Source: an uncultured Eubacteriales bacterium
GTDB taxonomy: Bacteria; Bacillota; Clostridia; Oscillospirales; Oscillospiraceae
Assembly: GCA_900551495.1 (NCBI GenBank)
Contig: URWG01000109.1
Coordinates: forward strand, 1-6,214
DNA: 6,214 nucleotides
Reading direction: 5' to 3'
This document shows, piece by piece, positions 1-5,719 of this stretch (positions are counted from its first letter, which is position 1; each line of letters opens with the position of its first letter). A program made the position numbers and the translations under genes. The notes below the pieces were generated by a model. That model was not told the DNA's origin. It ran no database searches and saw only the letters and a list, made by a program, of their open reading frames with translations.

Positions 1-1346
1 CCCCCGCCGTACTCGCCCTGATCCACACCGTCCGCCACCGTGGCAGTGTTGAGCCGAACTATTGCGCCGTGGTAATCGTGCTGTACTTCTTCCTGATGCG
101 CTCCATTCTCTGCGAAAAGAAGGCGATGCGCCATACGCTCCGTGCCGTCAACTCCTTTTCCTCCCCGATGGGCGTCTACGACACGCCGCAGCTGCTCAAG
201 GACGCCGCCTCGCTCCGCCGCGACGTCGGCAAGCCCGACGATTTTATGGAGCACCTGCTCCAACCCGACCGCCCGCAGAAGCTCTTCCGCGTCTACGGCT
301 GGTGTATCCTGCTTCTGACGGGTGCGGCGGCATGGCTGCTGTCCTACTTTATGCAGAAGGACCTTGTGCTGAGCTGGCTGCTGCTCCTGCTCGGTGCGCT
401 GCCCTTCTGCGGAGCGATGGCATACGCACGACCGTTTGCGCGGCTGGCAAAGCGTCTGTCCAATTTCGGCGGCGCTCTCTGCGGCTGGTACGGCGCGCAG
501 ATCTTCGGCGGCAAACACACCATCATCCTCCGCGACGAGGATCTGTTCCCCAAAAGCAACATTTCCTCCAACGGCATGAAGCTTTACGGGTCATATCCCG
601 CAGGTCGCGTGATCGCCTACGCTCTTGCCGCACTGAACGCCGCGAACAGTCCGCTGGTCGATCTGTTTGAGACGCTGCTGCAATCCCAGCTCGGCAGTCA
701 CTGTCCCGTTGCCGACCACCGCTTCTATGACATCGGCGGCATCGGCGCGGAGATTTTCGACGACATCGTGCTGGTCGGCTCGCTCGCCTTTATGCGCAGC
801 ATGGGCGTGCATATGCCCGAGGGTGCACGGGTGCGGCAGGCGGTCTATGTGTCCGTGAACGGTGAGCTTGCGGGCGTTTTTGCCCTCCGCTATAAGCCCA
901 ATCACTCGACAAAGATCGGTCTGCGCAGTGTGCTTGCCAACCGCAATTTTTCCGTCGTTCCGGCAACGCGCGATTTTCTCATCACGCCGGAGCTGATCTC
1001 GGCAAAATATGAGATTTCCGCCGCGTCCATGCGCTTTCCCGATTACCGCGAACGTCTGCGCCTCTCCGCCGACGACCGCAGCGAAAAAAACCGTCAGGGT
1101 GCGCTGATCGCCAAGGACAGCTTCGGTGCCTTTGCCACCGCCGTCTCGGCGGGTCGGACGCTTCGTATCTGCGCCCTGTTTTCGACCTTCCTGAGTATGC
1201 TCGGCGGCATCGTCGGTCTTATGCTGTGCGCCGCGCTGTTGATTTGGGACGCTGCCGCCGTCCTTTCGCCGCTGAATATTCTGCTGTTTCGGCTCGTTTG
1301 GGCTGCGGTCAACGGCTTTCTTACCTATGTTTTGCTGAAATTCTGA
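1..1346 (+). CDS. Degenerate P1-type ATPase-like membrane protein, catalytic motifs lost (5' partial)
   Basis: The reading frame is open from the left edge (first full codon at base 3; 447 residues visible) to TGA at 1344-1346, so the true start lies upstream. The layout follows a heavy-metal (P1B) ATPase. There is a membrane segment at about residues 20-37, then a pair at about 97-117 and 121-142. A basic juxtamembrane stretch with a GGA...GGKHTIIL run leads to where the phosphorylation loop should be. An N-domain-like region contains SPLVDL (like HP-L) and GIGAEI (like GxGxxG), and two C-terminal helices lie at about 388-415 and 422-446. The signature residues are missing: LPFC replaces CPC, DEDL (bases 534-545) replaces DKTG, PATRD replaces TGDN, no GDGxND is present, and the actuator region is too short for a TGES domain. 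I infer a non-transporting relative, perhaps a regulator or scaffold. Its function is unknown. The alternative is an unrelated multi-pass protein, since family membership was judged by eye. Confidence 0.72.
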   Translation, partial: PAVLALIHTVRHRGSVEPNYCAVVIVLYFFLMRSILCEKKAMRHTLRAVNSFSSPMGVYDTPQLLKDAASLRRDVGKPDDFMEHLLQPDRPQKLFRVYGWCILLLTGAAAWLLSYFMQKDLVLSWLLLLLGALPFCGAMAYARPFARLAKRLSNFGGALCGWYGAQIFGGKHTIILRDEDLFPKSNISSNGMKLYGSYPAGRVIAYALAALNAANSPLVDLFETLLQSQLGSHCPVADHRFYDIGGIGAEIFDDIVLVGSLAFMRSMGVHMPEGARVRQAVYVSVNGELAGVFALRYKPNHSTKIGLRSVLANRNFSVVPATRDFLITPELISAKYEISAASMRFPDYRERLRLSADDRSEKNRQGALIAKDSFGAFATAVSAGRTLRICALFSTFLSMLGGIVGLMLCAALLIWDAAAVLSPLNILLFRLVWAAVNGFLTYVLLKF

Positions 1347-1396
1347 ATCCCTTGCACCTTTTCTGCACATTTTTAACGAAAAATTTGGAATAGTCA

Positions 1397-1425
1397 TTGC
1401 AATATTTGAAACCATCGTGTATAAT
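1397..1425 (+). promoter_or_regulatory. Sigma-A-type promoter of the EF-G paralogue
   Basis: A perfect TATAAT lies at 1420-1425, 17 bases downstream of TTGCAA (1397-1402, four of six matches to TTGACA). It sits in an AT-rich patch between two GC-rich genes. Transcription would start near 1432 and give a leader of about 70 bases. The promoter means the EF-G paralogue can be transcribed independently of the upstream membrane protein gene. No convincing terminator separates the two genes, so read-through is also possible. Confidence 0.75.
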
Positions 1426-1458
1426 GAAACTAATTGTGGCAACATCGGAATGCCGCCC

Positions 1459-1477
1459 GCAGTCCCTTCCCGACTGC
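1459..1477 (+). promoter_or_regulatory. Small hairpin in the EF-G paralogue leader
   Basis: GCAGTC (1459-1464) and GACTGC (1472-1477) form a perfect 6-bp stem with the loop CCTTCCC. It ends five bases before the ribosome binding site. The loop can offer CCUU to the AAGG of that site, but only over four bases. No T-run follows, so it is not a terminator. A regulatory role is speculative, because 6-bp stems arise by chance. Confidence 0.3.
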
Positions 1478-1482
1478 ACAGA

Positions 1483-1488
1483 AAGGAG
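1483..1488 (+). promoter_or_regulatory. Ribosome binding site that sets the EF-G paralogue start
   Basis: AAGGAG lies 12 bases before ATG 1501, a slightly long but workable spacing. It decides the start. The same frame is open further upstream to a GTG at 1417, but that codon overlaps the TATAAT promoter element and has no such site. Confidence 0.75.
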
Positions 1489-1500
1489 ATTTTCAACAAT

Positions 1501-3564
1501 ATGTACACTGCGAAGGACATCCGCAATATTGCGCTGCTCGGTCACGGCGGCGATGGCAAATCCGCCCTCTGCGAGAGTATGCTCTTCCTCACCAAGGCGA
1601 TCACCCGTCTGGGCAAGCGTGCCGACGGCACTACCGTTTCCGACTTTGACGACGAAGAGAAGAAGCGCCAGTATTCCATCAAAACCTCCGTTATCCCCGT
1701 GGAGTACGCCGGCTGCAAGCTCAACGTTCTCGATAACCCCGGCTACTTTGATTTTGCAGCCGAGGTCGTGCAGTCTCTCCGCGTCGCCGACGCCGGTCTG
1801 ATCTGCCTGTCCGCCAAGTCCGGCATCGTTGTCGGCACCGAAAAGAGCTGGAAGTCCCTTGCCGACGCGAATCTTCCCGCAATGTTCTACGTTTCCAAGC
1901 TTGACGAGGAGCACGCCAACTTCTTCGGCACGTTTGATGCCATCCGCTCCACCTTCGGCGCCTCCGCGATCCCCTTCACCTTCCCCATCCTCAACGGCGA
2001 GCAGGCGGTCGGTGTCGTCGATCTGATCGAAAAGAAAGCCTACGACGTAAACGGCAAGGAGATCGCGCTCCCCGCCGACGCCGAGGAAAAGATTGAAGAG
2101 TACATGATGGAGCTGAACGAGCAGGTCGCCGAGACCGACGAAGCCCTCATGGAGAAGTTCTTCATGGAAGAGCCGTTCACCCCCGAGGAGCTGACCAAGG
2201 GCATTAAGGACGGCATTGCGCAGAGAACCGTTACCCCCGTATTCTGCGGCTGCTCCGTCAGCGGTCTGGGTACCGTCCGCCTGATGGAAAACCTCAAGAA
2301 GTTCGCTCCCTCCCCGCTTGAGGGCAAGCCCATGATCGCCGTGGACGAGGACGGCAACGAGTCCGAGTTCAAGCTCGACCCCGCCGGCAGCCCGATGGCG
2401 TTCGTGTTCAACACCGTCGCCGACCAGTACGGCAAGAACTCCTACTTCAAGGTCATCTCCGGCGACATTGAGGATACCATGACCGTCGTCAACGCCCGCA
2501 CCGGCGATAACGAAAAGCTGGGCAACACCTTCTTCCCGCGTGGTAAGGACAACGCCAAGACCTCCAAGGTCTGCTGCGGCGACATCGGCGTGTTCACGAA
2601 GCTCGCCTCCGTCCGTACCGGCGATACGCTGGGTCTTGCCGGCAAGGTCGTTACCATCAAGAAGATGGAATACGCCGAGCCTTGCTATCGCATGGCGATC
2701 TATGCCAAGACCAAGGGGCAGGAGGACAAGGTCGCTGCCGGTCTGGTCAAGCTCAACGAGGAGGATGCCTCCTTCACCTACGGCAACGATCCCGAAACCA
2801 AGGAAATGATTATCGCCGGTGTTTGCGACATTCACCTGAGCGTTATCATTGCAAAGCTGCTGAGCAAGTATAAGGTCGAGGCAGAGCTCCGTCCCGCAAA
2901 GATTGCTTACCGCGAGACCATCAAGAAAAAGGTCGAGATCCACGGACGCCACAAGAAGCAGTCCGGCGGTCACGGTCAGTTCGGCGACGTTTACATTCGC
3001 TTTGAGCCGCAGTCCGAAACCGAGGATATGATCTTCGCGGATGAGACGGTCGGCGGCTGCGTGCCGAAGAATTTCATCCCCTCCGTCGAAAAGGGTCTGC
3101 GCAACTGCATCGGCAAGGGCGTCCTCGCGGGCTATCCGGTCGTGTTCCTGAAGGCAACGCTGTACTTTGGCTCCTACCACCCCGTTGACTCCTCCGATAT
3201 GGCGTTCCAGACCGCTGCCGGCATTGCCTTCAAGGAAGGTCTGCCCACCGCCGCTCCCACCCTGCTCGAGCCGATCGCCGAGCTGAAGGTCTCCATTCCC
3301 GACGCCAACATGGGCGACATCATCGGCGACCTCAACAAGCGCCGCGGTCGTGTCATGGGCATGAACCCCGATCCCGCAAACCGCGGCTGGCAGATTGTCG
3401 AGGCGGAAGTCCCCGTCGGTGAGATGAGCAGCTACGCCATTGATCTGCGTTCCATGACGCAGGGTCGCGGCTCCTATGCCATGAAGTTTGTCCGCTACGA
3501 GGAAGTTCCGCAGATGAATCAGGCAAAGATCATCGAGGATGCCAAGAAGGACGAAGAAGAATAA
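1501..3564 (+). CDS. Elongation factor G paralogue (EF-G-like translational GTPase)
   Basis: This complete 687-residue protein has the usual EF-G length and domain order. Domain I carries the P-loop GHGGDGKS (14-21), the switch I equivalent RQYSIKTS (56-63), G3 DNPGY (78-82) and G4 SKLD (132-135). Domain II is at about 290-390 and domain III at about 395-465. Domain IV (about 466-585) keeps its tip loops (HKKQSGGHGQFG at 484-495 and SYHPVDSSDMAF at 558-569). Domain V starts at about 588 (LLEPIAELKVSIP) and includes the conserved TQGRGSY (653-659). By family it should bind the ribosomal A site and drive GTP-dependent translocation or a related step in the cytoplasm. It differs from canonical FusA: the switch II His is Tyr, NKxD is SKLD and RGITI is altered. 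It also stands alone rather than beside rpsL, rpsG and tuf. I therefore call it a paralogue of the EF-G2-like group, although databases often label such proteins fusA. It has its own promoter and terminator. Confidence 0.93.
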   Translation: MYTAKDIRNIALLGHGGDGKSALCESMLFLTKAITRLGKRADGTTVSDFDDEEKKRQYSIKTSVIPVEYAGCKLNVLDNPGYFDFAAEVVQSLRVADAGLICLSAKSGIVVGTEKSWKSLADANLPAMFYVSKLDEEHANFFGTFDAIRSTFGASAIPFTFPILNGEQAVGVVDLIEKKAYDVNGKEIALPADAEEKIEEYMMELNEQVAETDEALMEKFFMEEPFTPEELTKGIKDGIAQRTVTPVFCGCSVSGLGTVRLMENLKKFAPSPLEGKPMIAVDEDGNESEFKLDPAGSPMAFVFNTVADQYGKNSYFKVISGDIEDTMTVVNARTGDNEKLGNTFFPRGKDNAKTSKVCCGDIGVFTKLASVRTGDTLGLAGKVVTIKKMEYAEPCYRMAIYAKTKGQEDKVAAGLVKLNEEDASFTYGNDPETKEMIIAGVCDIHLSVIIAKLLSKYKVEAELRPAKIAYRETIKKKVEIHGRHKKQSGGHGQFGDVYIRFEPQSETEDMIFADETVGGCVPKNFIPSVEKGLRNCIGKGVLAGYPVVFLKATLYFGSYHPVDSSDMAFQTAAGIAFKEGLPTAAPTLLEPIAELKVSIPDANMGDIIGDLNKRRGRVMGMNPDPANRGWQIVEAEVPVGEMSSYAIDLRSMTQGRGSYAMKFVRYEEVPQMNQAKIIEDAKKDEEE

Positions 3565-3575
3565 GCAAAATTATC

Positions 3576-3606
3576 GCGGACGCCCACCTCGGGCGTCCGC
3601 TTTTTT
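3576..3606 (+). terminator. Intrinsic terminator of the EF-G paralogue
   Basis: A perfect 10-bp GC-rich stem (GCGGACGCCC and GGGCGTCCGC, loop ACCTC) is followed directly by six Ts at 3601-3606. It begins 11 bases after the TAA stop. On the opposite strand the stem is followed only by a weak, interrupted T-run, so it acts mainly for the plus strand. Confidence 0.93.
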
Positions 3607-3612
3607 ATTGTC

Positions 3613-3643
3613 AAAAAAGGCAGATGCGGAAAGCACCTGCCTT
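3613..3643 (-). terminator. Intrinsic terminator of the DnaD/DnaC-like operon
   Basis: Read on the minus strand, AAGGCAG pairs with CTGCCTT. The stem continues inward through a G-U pair and three more pairs to a 5-base loop, about 11 bp in all. The 3' arm runs into a stretch of six Ts. It starts seven bases after the stop of the DnaC-like gene and is independent of the neighbouring EF-G terminator. Confidence 0.85.
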
Positions 3644-3650
3644 GGATTTA

Positions 3651-4622
3651 TTATGTGCGGCGAAGGTCGTTGCCGACGAATTTGATGAGCTGATAGGAGC
3701 CTTCGACGCGGGAGGCGATCTGCGGAGAATAACGCCGCTCCATCGCCTCGGGCAGAAGATTCGTCGAAATGATCGTCGAATTTCCCTCCATCATGCGCGT
3801 GTTGACGATATGATACAGCGCGGAGATCGTAAACTGCGTCGTCATTTCCGTTCCGAGGTCGTCAATGATGAGGAGATCGCATTGCAGATATTTCCGCGTC
3901 AGTCCGCGATTTTCCTCTGCGTCGGCGCCGAATTTCTCCGTTTCAAAGTCCGAAAACAGGCGGATCGCCGTCTCATAGACCACGCTGAAGCCGCGGTCGG
4001 CAACCTGCCGTGCTATGCAGGCGGAGAGCAGCGTTTTGCCCAGTCCCGTCGCGCCGGAAAAGAGCAGGCTGCCGCTTCCGTGTGCAAAGGTCCGCGCAAA
4101 ATTTTTGCACTCCTCCAAATTCGACCGCATCAGCTTCCGCGGCGACGTGCCGAGGCGCGGGTCAAGGGTATCGGGATAGACGTCTAAACGGAAATTCTCG
4201 AAGCTCTCGCGTCCGGTGCTGAGCAGGCTGGTCAGCTCTTTTTTCTGCTCCTGCCGGCAAAGCTCGCGCAGACACGAGCACATCTGCGAGCCTTGATAGC
4301 CCGTCCCGCCGCATTTGGCGCAGACCGGCGCATCATCGAGAAAGCCCTCCTCAAAATCACCCGCCTCGAGGATCCATTCCCGCTCCCGCTGCAACGCTAA
4401 ATTACGGTCACGAATCTCCTTAACAGAGGCGTCGGCGTCCTTCCGCAGGGCAACGGCGGTCAGCTGAATCATCGAGCGGCGAAGCTCGCGGTCGATCTCC
4501 GCCAGTCGCGGGTAGCGCTCGTAGGCAATGCGCCGATGCTCGTCGTTTTCACGTTCGCGTTCAAATCGCGCCTGCTCCAAGCGGGTTCTGGCGCGGCGAA
4601 GCACCTGTTCGCTGTAAGCCAT
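3651..4622 (-). CDS. DnaC/DnaI-like AAA+ ATPase, putative replicative helicase loader
   Basis: This 323-residue protein begins with a charged, probably coiled-coil region (about 1-85, rich in Arg and Glu). A four-cysteine cluster follows, CxxC at 101-104 and CxC at 115-117, as expected for a small zinc site. The C-terminal half is an AAA+ domain of the DnaC/DnaI/IstB type: Walker A GATGLGKT (190-197), Walker B LLIIDD (250-255), sensor-1 STN (286-288) and a probable arginine finger at R305 in SRV. By family it would bind ATP and place the DnaB-type replicative helicase on DNA in the cytoplasm. ATG 4622 has AGGAGG eight bases upstream, inside the 3' end of the DnaD-like gene, and only three bases separate the two genes. 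This points to co-translation and a shared job. IstB transposition helpers and phage DnaC share the fold, but no transposase or phage gene is nearby. Confidence 0.9.
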   Translation of the reverse strand: MAYSEQVLRRARTRLEQARFERERENDEHRRIAYERYPRLAEIDRELRRSMIQLTAVALRKDADASVKEIRDRNLALQREREWILEAGDFEEGFLDDAPVCAKCGGTGYQGSQMCSCLRELCRQEQKKELTSLLSTGRESFENFRLDVYPDTLDPRLGTSPRKLMRSNLEECKNFARTFAHGSGSLLFSGATGLGKTLLSACIARQVADRGFSVVYETAIRLFSDFETEKFGADAEENRGLTRKYLQCDLLIIDDLGTEMTTQFTISALYHIVNTRMMEGNSTIISTNLLPEAMERRYSPQIASRVEGSYQLIKFVGNDLRRT

Positions 4623-4625
4623 GCC

Positions 4626-5534
4626 CTATCCCTCCTGTGCCTTCGCCAGCGCACGCGCGACCGCTTTTTTCTCCAACGGGGTCAGCGGGGCGTCGTGAGT
4701 GGCGTACATTTCGTTGCCGCGCCGTTTGTTTCCTGCGGCGGCTTTGGCATCTCCCTGCGCGATCTGCGCGGGGGTATGCAAATTGTTCTCGTGCCACGAG
4801 GTCAAAATCGAATTCATGTATGCCCACTTCAGCGCGCCCGTATTCAGGCACGTTTTCTCATAGGCGAGGCGGATCGCGTCATCCTCGAAGCCCATGGCGA
4901 TCCACGATGTAAGGTACTGCTCCTCCGCAGCCGTCAGCCGCCGCTGATCGATTTGCAGCAGCAGGCGGAGCTGTTGAATACGGGTGTGCAGACGGAGCTG
5001 CTGCTGAACATAGAAGCTGGCGGTTTCCAAATTGTCAATGTTATCGTCAGCCCAGCGGTAGGCTTCCTTCTCAATGGTCCGCATGGACGGCGCACGCATG
5101 GCTCGTCGTCTCGCCCGCTCGGTACAGTAGGAGAGCAGCAGACCGACGACCTCCACGGGCAGCCGCAGATAGTCCACAAAGGACAGCAGCGTTTTCAGCT
5201 CCTCCGTCGAAAGGGTCCGACCGAGACGGCGCTGTGCCTCGCCGACGAGCTTGGAAAACCGCGTCCGATCGTCGCGCATTGCCCGTCGGATGTCGTCCTC
5301 CGTATAAACGGGACGCTCGGGCTGCAAGGGCGGGCGCTCGGGCGATTCCCAAAGTCCGAGCTGGCGCAGACATTCCGTGGCGGCGACCACCTGCGGGACG
5401 GTAAAATGCAGCGCATCGACCGCAGTTTCCGCGGGCTGTGCGGAGCGTCGGTAGAGATACAGCGCAACCGCATCCGGACAACCGCAGGACAGCAGTTTCC
5501 GAAGCTCTTCCGTTGACAGTGTGACAGGCTGCAT
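4626..5534 (-). CDS. DnaD domain protein with two DnaD-like repeats (primosome component)
   Basis: This 302-residue protein has an N-terminal winged-helix-like part (about 5-65) resembling the DnaD/DnaB N-terminal domain. A linker rich in Pro, Glu and Arg follows, then what look like two DnaD C-terminal domains in tandem. The first (about 92-170) ends in TIEKEAYRWADDNI. The second (about 190-256) carries MGFEDDAIRLAYEKT and the family's YxxxIxxxW motif as YMNSILTSW. The tail is basic. DnaD and DnaB of Firmicutes remodel origin DNA and help recruit the helicase and its loader. The DnaC-like loader directly downstream fits that role. I chose ATG 5534 because AAGGAGGG lies six bases upstream. 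The frame stays open to a TTG at 5573, but that codon abuts the T-run of the leader hairpin and has no binding site. The gene is transcribed from the promoter at 5612-5641. A phage-type DnaD protein is possible but less likely in this context. Confidence 0.88.
   Translation of the reverse strand: MQPVTLSTEELRKLLSCGCPDAVALYLYRRSAQPAETAVDALHFTVPQVVAATECLRQLGLWESPERPPLQPERPVYTEDDIRRAMRDDRTRFSKLVGEAQRRLGRTLSTEELKTLLSFVDYLRLPVEVVGLLLSYCTERARRRAMRAPSMRTIEKEAYRWADDNIDNLETASFYVQQQLRLHTRIQQLRLLLQIDQRRLTAAEEQYLTSWIAMGFEDDAIRLAYEKTCLNTGALKWAYMNSILTSWHENNLHTPAQIAQGDAKAAAGNKRRGNEMYATHDAPLTPLEKKAVARALAKAQEG
4631..4636 (-). promoter_or_regulatory. Ribosome binding site of the DnaC-like gene, inside the DnaD-like gene
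   Basis: AGGAGG on the minus strand lies eight bases before ATG 4622 and within the last codons of the upstream gene. This supports the chosen start and translational coupling. Confidence 0.8.
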
Positions 5535-5540
5535 CGTATT

Positions 5541-5548
5541 CCCTCCTT
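5541..5548 (-). promoter_or_regulatory. Ribosome binding site that sets the DnaD-like start
   Basis: AAGGAGGG on the minus strand lies six bases before ATG 5534. It is the strongest Shine-Dalgarno sequence in the window and excludes the longer TTG-started form. Confidence 0.88.
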
Positions 5549-5571
5549 CCCCGTGTCGCACAAATGCACGC

Positions 5572-5601
5572 AAAAAACTCCGAATCTCGGTCGATTCGGA
5601 G
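5572..5601 (-). terminator. Terminator-like hairpin in the leader of the DnaD/DnaC-like operon
   Basis: On the minus strand CTCCGAATC pairs perfectly with GATTCGGAG over nine bases around a 6-base loop, followed by six Ts (5577-5572). It has the full form of an intrinsic terminator, yet it lies between a good promoter (5612-5641) and the gene that promoter should serve. It may end transcripts of the upstream reductase gene, act as an attenuator, or cap the 5' end of the operon mRNA. An overlapping alternative stem, GAATCTC (5605-5599) with GAGATTC (5588-5582), would exclude it. Confidence 0.75.
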
Positions 5602-5611
5602 ATTCCTGACT

Positions 5612-5641
5612 ATTATATCACAGGCGCGGCGTCACAGGCAA
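5612..5641 (-). promoter_or_regulatory. Extended -10 promoter of the DnaD/DnaC-like operon
   Basis: On the minus strand, TGATATAAT (5620-5612) is a perfect extended -10. TTGCCT (5641-5636, four of six matches) lies upstream with an 18-base spacer. The start would be near 5605, giving a leader of about 70 bases. The promoter lies about 80 bases beyond the stop of the reductase gene. The stretch between them (5642-5719) holds only AT-rich sequence with weak inverted repeats. Confidence 0.72.
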
Positions 5642-5719
5642 GCGCGGGCGTGTGCAAAAATACGCTAAATTTCGACATCAAATTTTGTTGCCGTTCCATA
5701 TTTTGTGGCAGCGCCGAGC

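Noticed and set aside
1353..1375. Possible terminator after the membrane protein gene (TGCA repeats before a T-run)
   Set aside because: The TGCAC copies are direct repeats and give at most a 4-bp stem, too weak to call a terminator.
1417..1500. Upstream extension of the EF-G paralogue to a GTG at 1417
   Set aside because: The codon overlaps the TATAAT element and the extra 28 residues match nothing in EF-G, while AAGGAG precedes ATG 1501.
591..1526. 311-codon open frame on the minus strand opposite the membrane protein and crossing the intergenic gap
   Set aside because: Its translation shows no domain, it runs through the EF-G promoter and leader, and the plus-strand frame has clear membrane-protein structure.
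1321..3180. Very long open frame (619 codons) on the minus strand opposite the EF-G paralogue
   Set aside because: It mirrors a well-supported EF-G gene whose GC-rich codon use suppresses antisense stops. Its composition is low in recognisable motifs, and no ribosome binding site or promoter supports it.
3624..4187. 187-codon plus-strand open frame opposite the DnaC-like ATPase domain
   Set aside because: It starts inside the minus-strand terminator hairpin and overlaps the AAA+ motifs on the other strand, so it is a shadow frame.
4536..5516. 326-codon open frame on the plus strand opposite the DnaD and DnaC-like genes
   Set aside because: It is antisense to two genes with recognised motifs and good ribosome binding sites. 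Its translation has no family features.
3651..5534. Prophage or transposon origin for the DnaD/DnaC-like pair
   Set aside because: Both families occur in phages and IstB helps transposition, but no integrase, transposase, terminal repeat or phage structural gene is visible, and base composition matches the neighbours by eye.
5642..5719. AT-rich stretch with AAATTT repeats downstream of the reductase gene
   Set aside because: The repeats are short and self-complementary, no stable stem with a T-run forms, and nothing marks a small gene or binding site.
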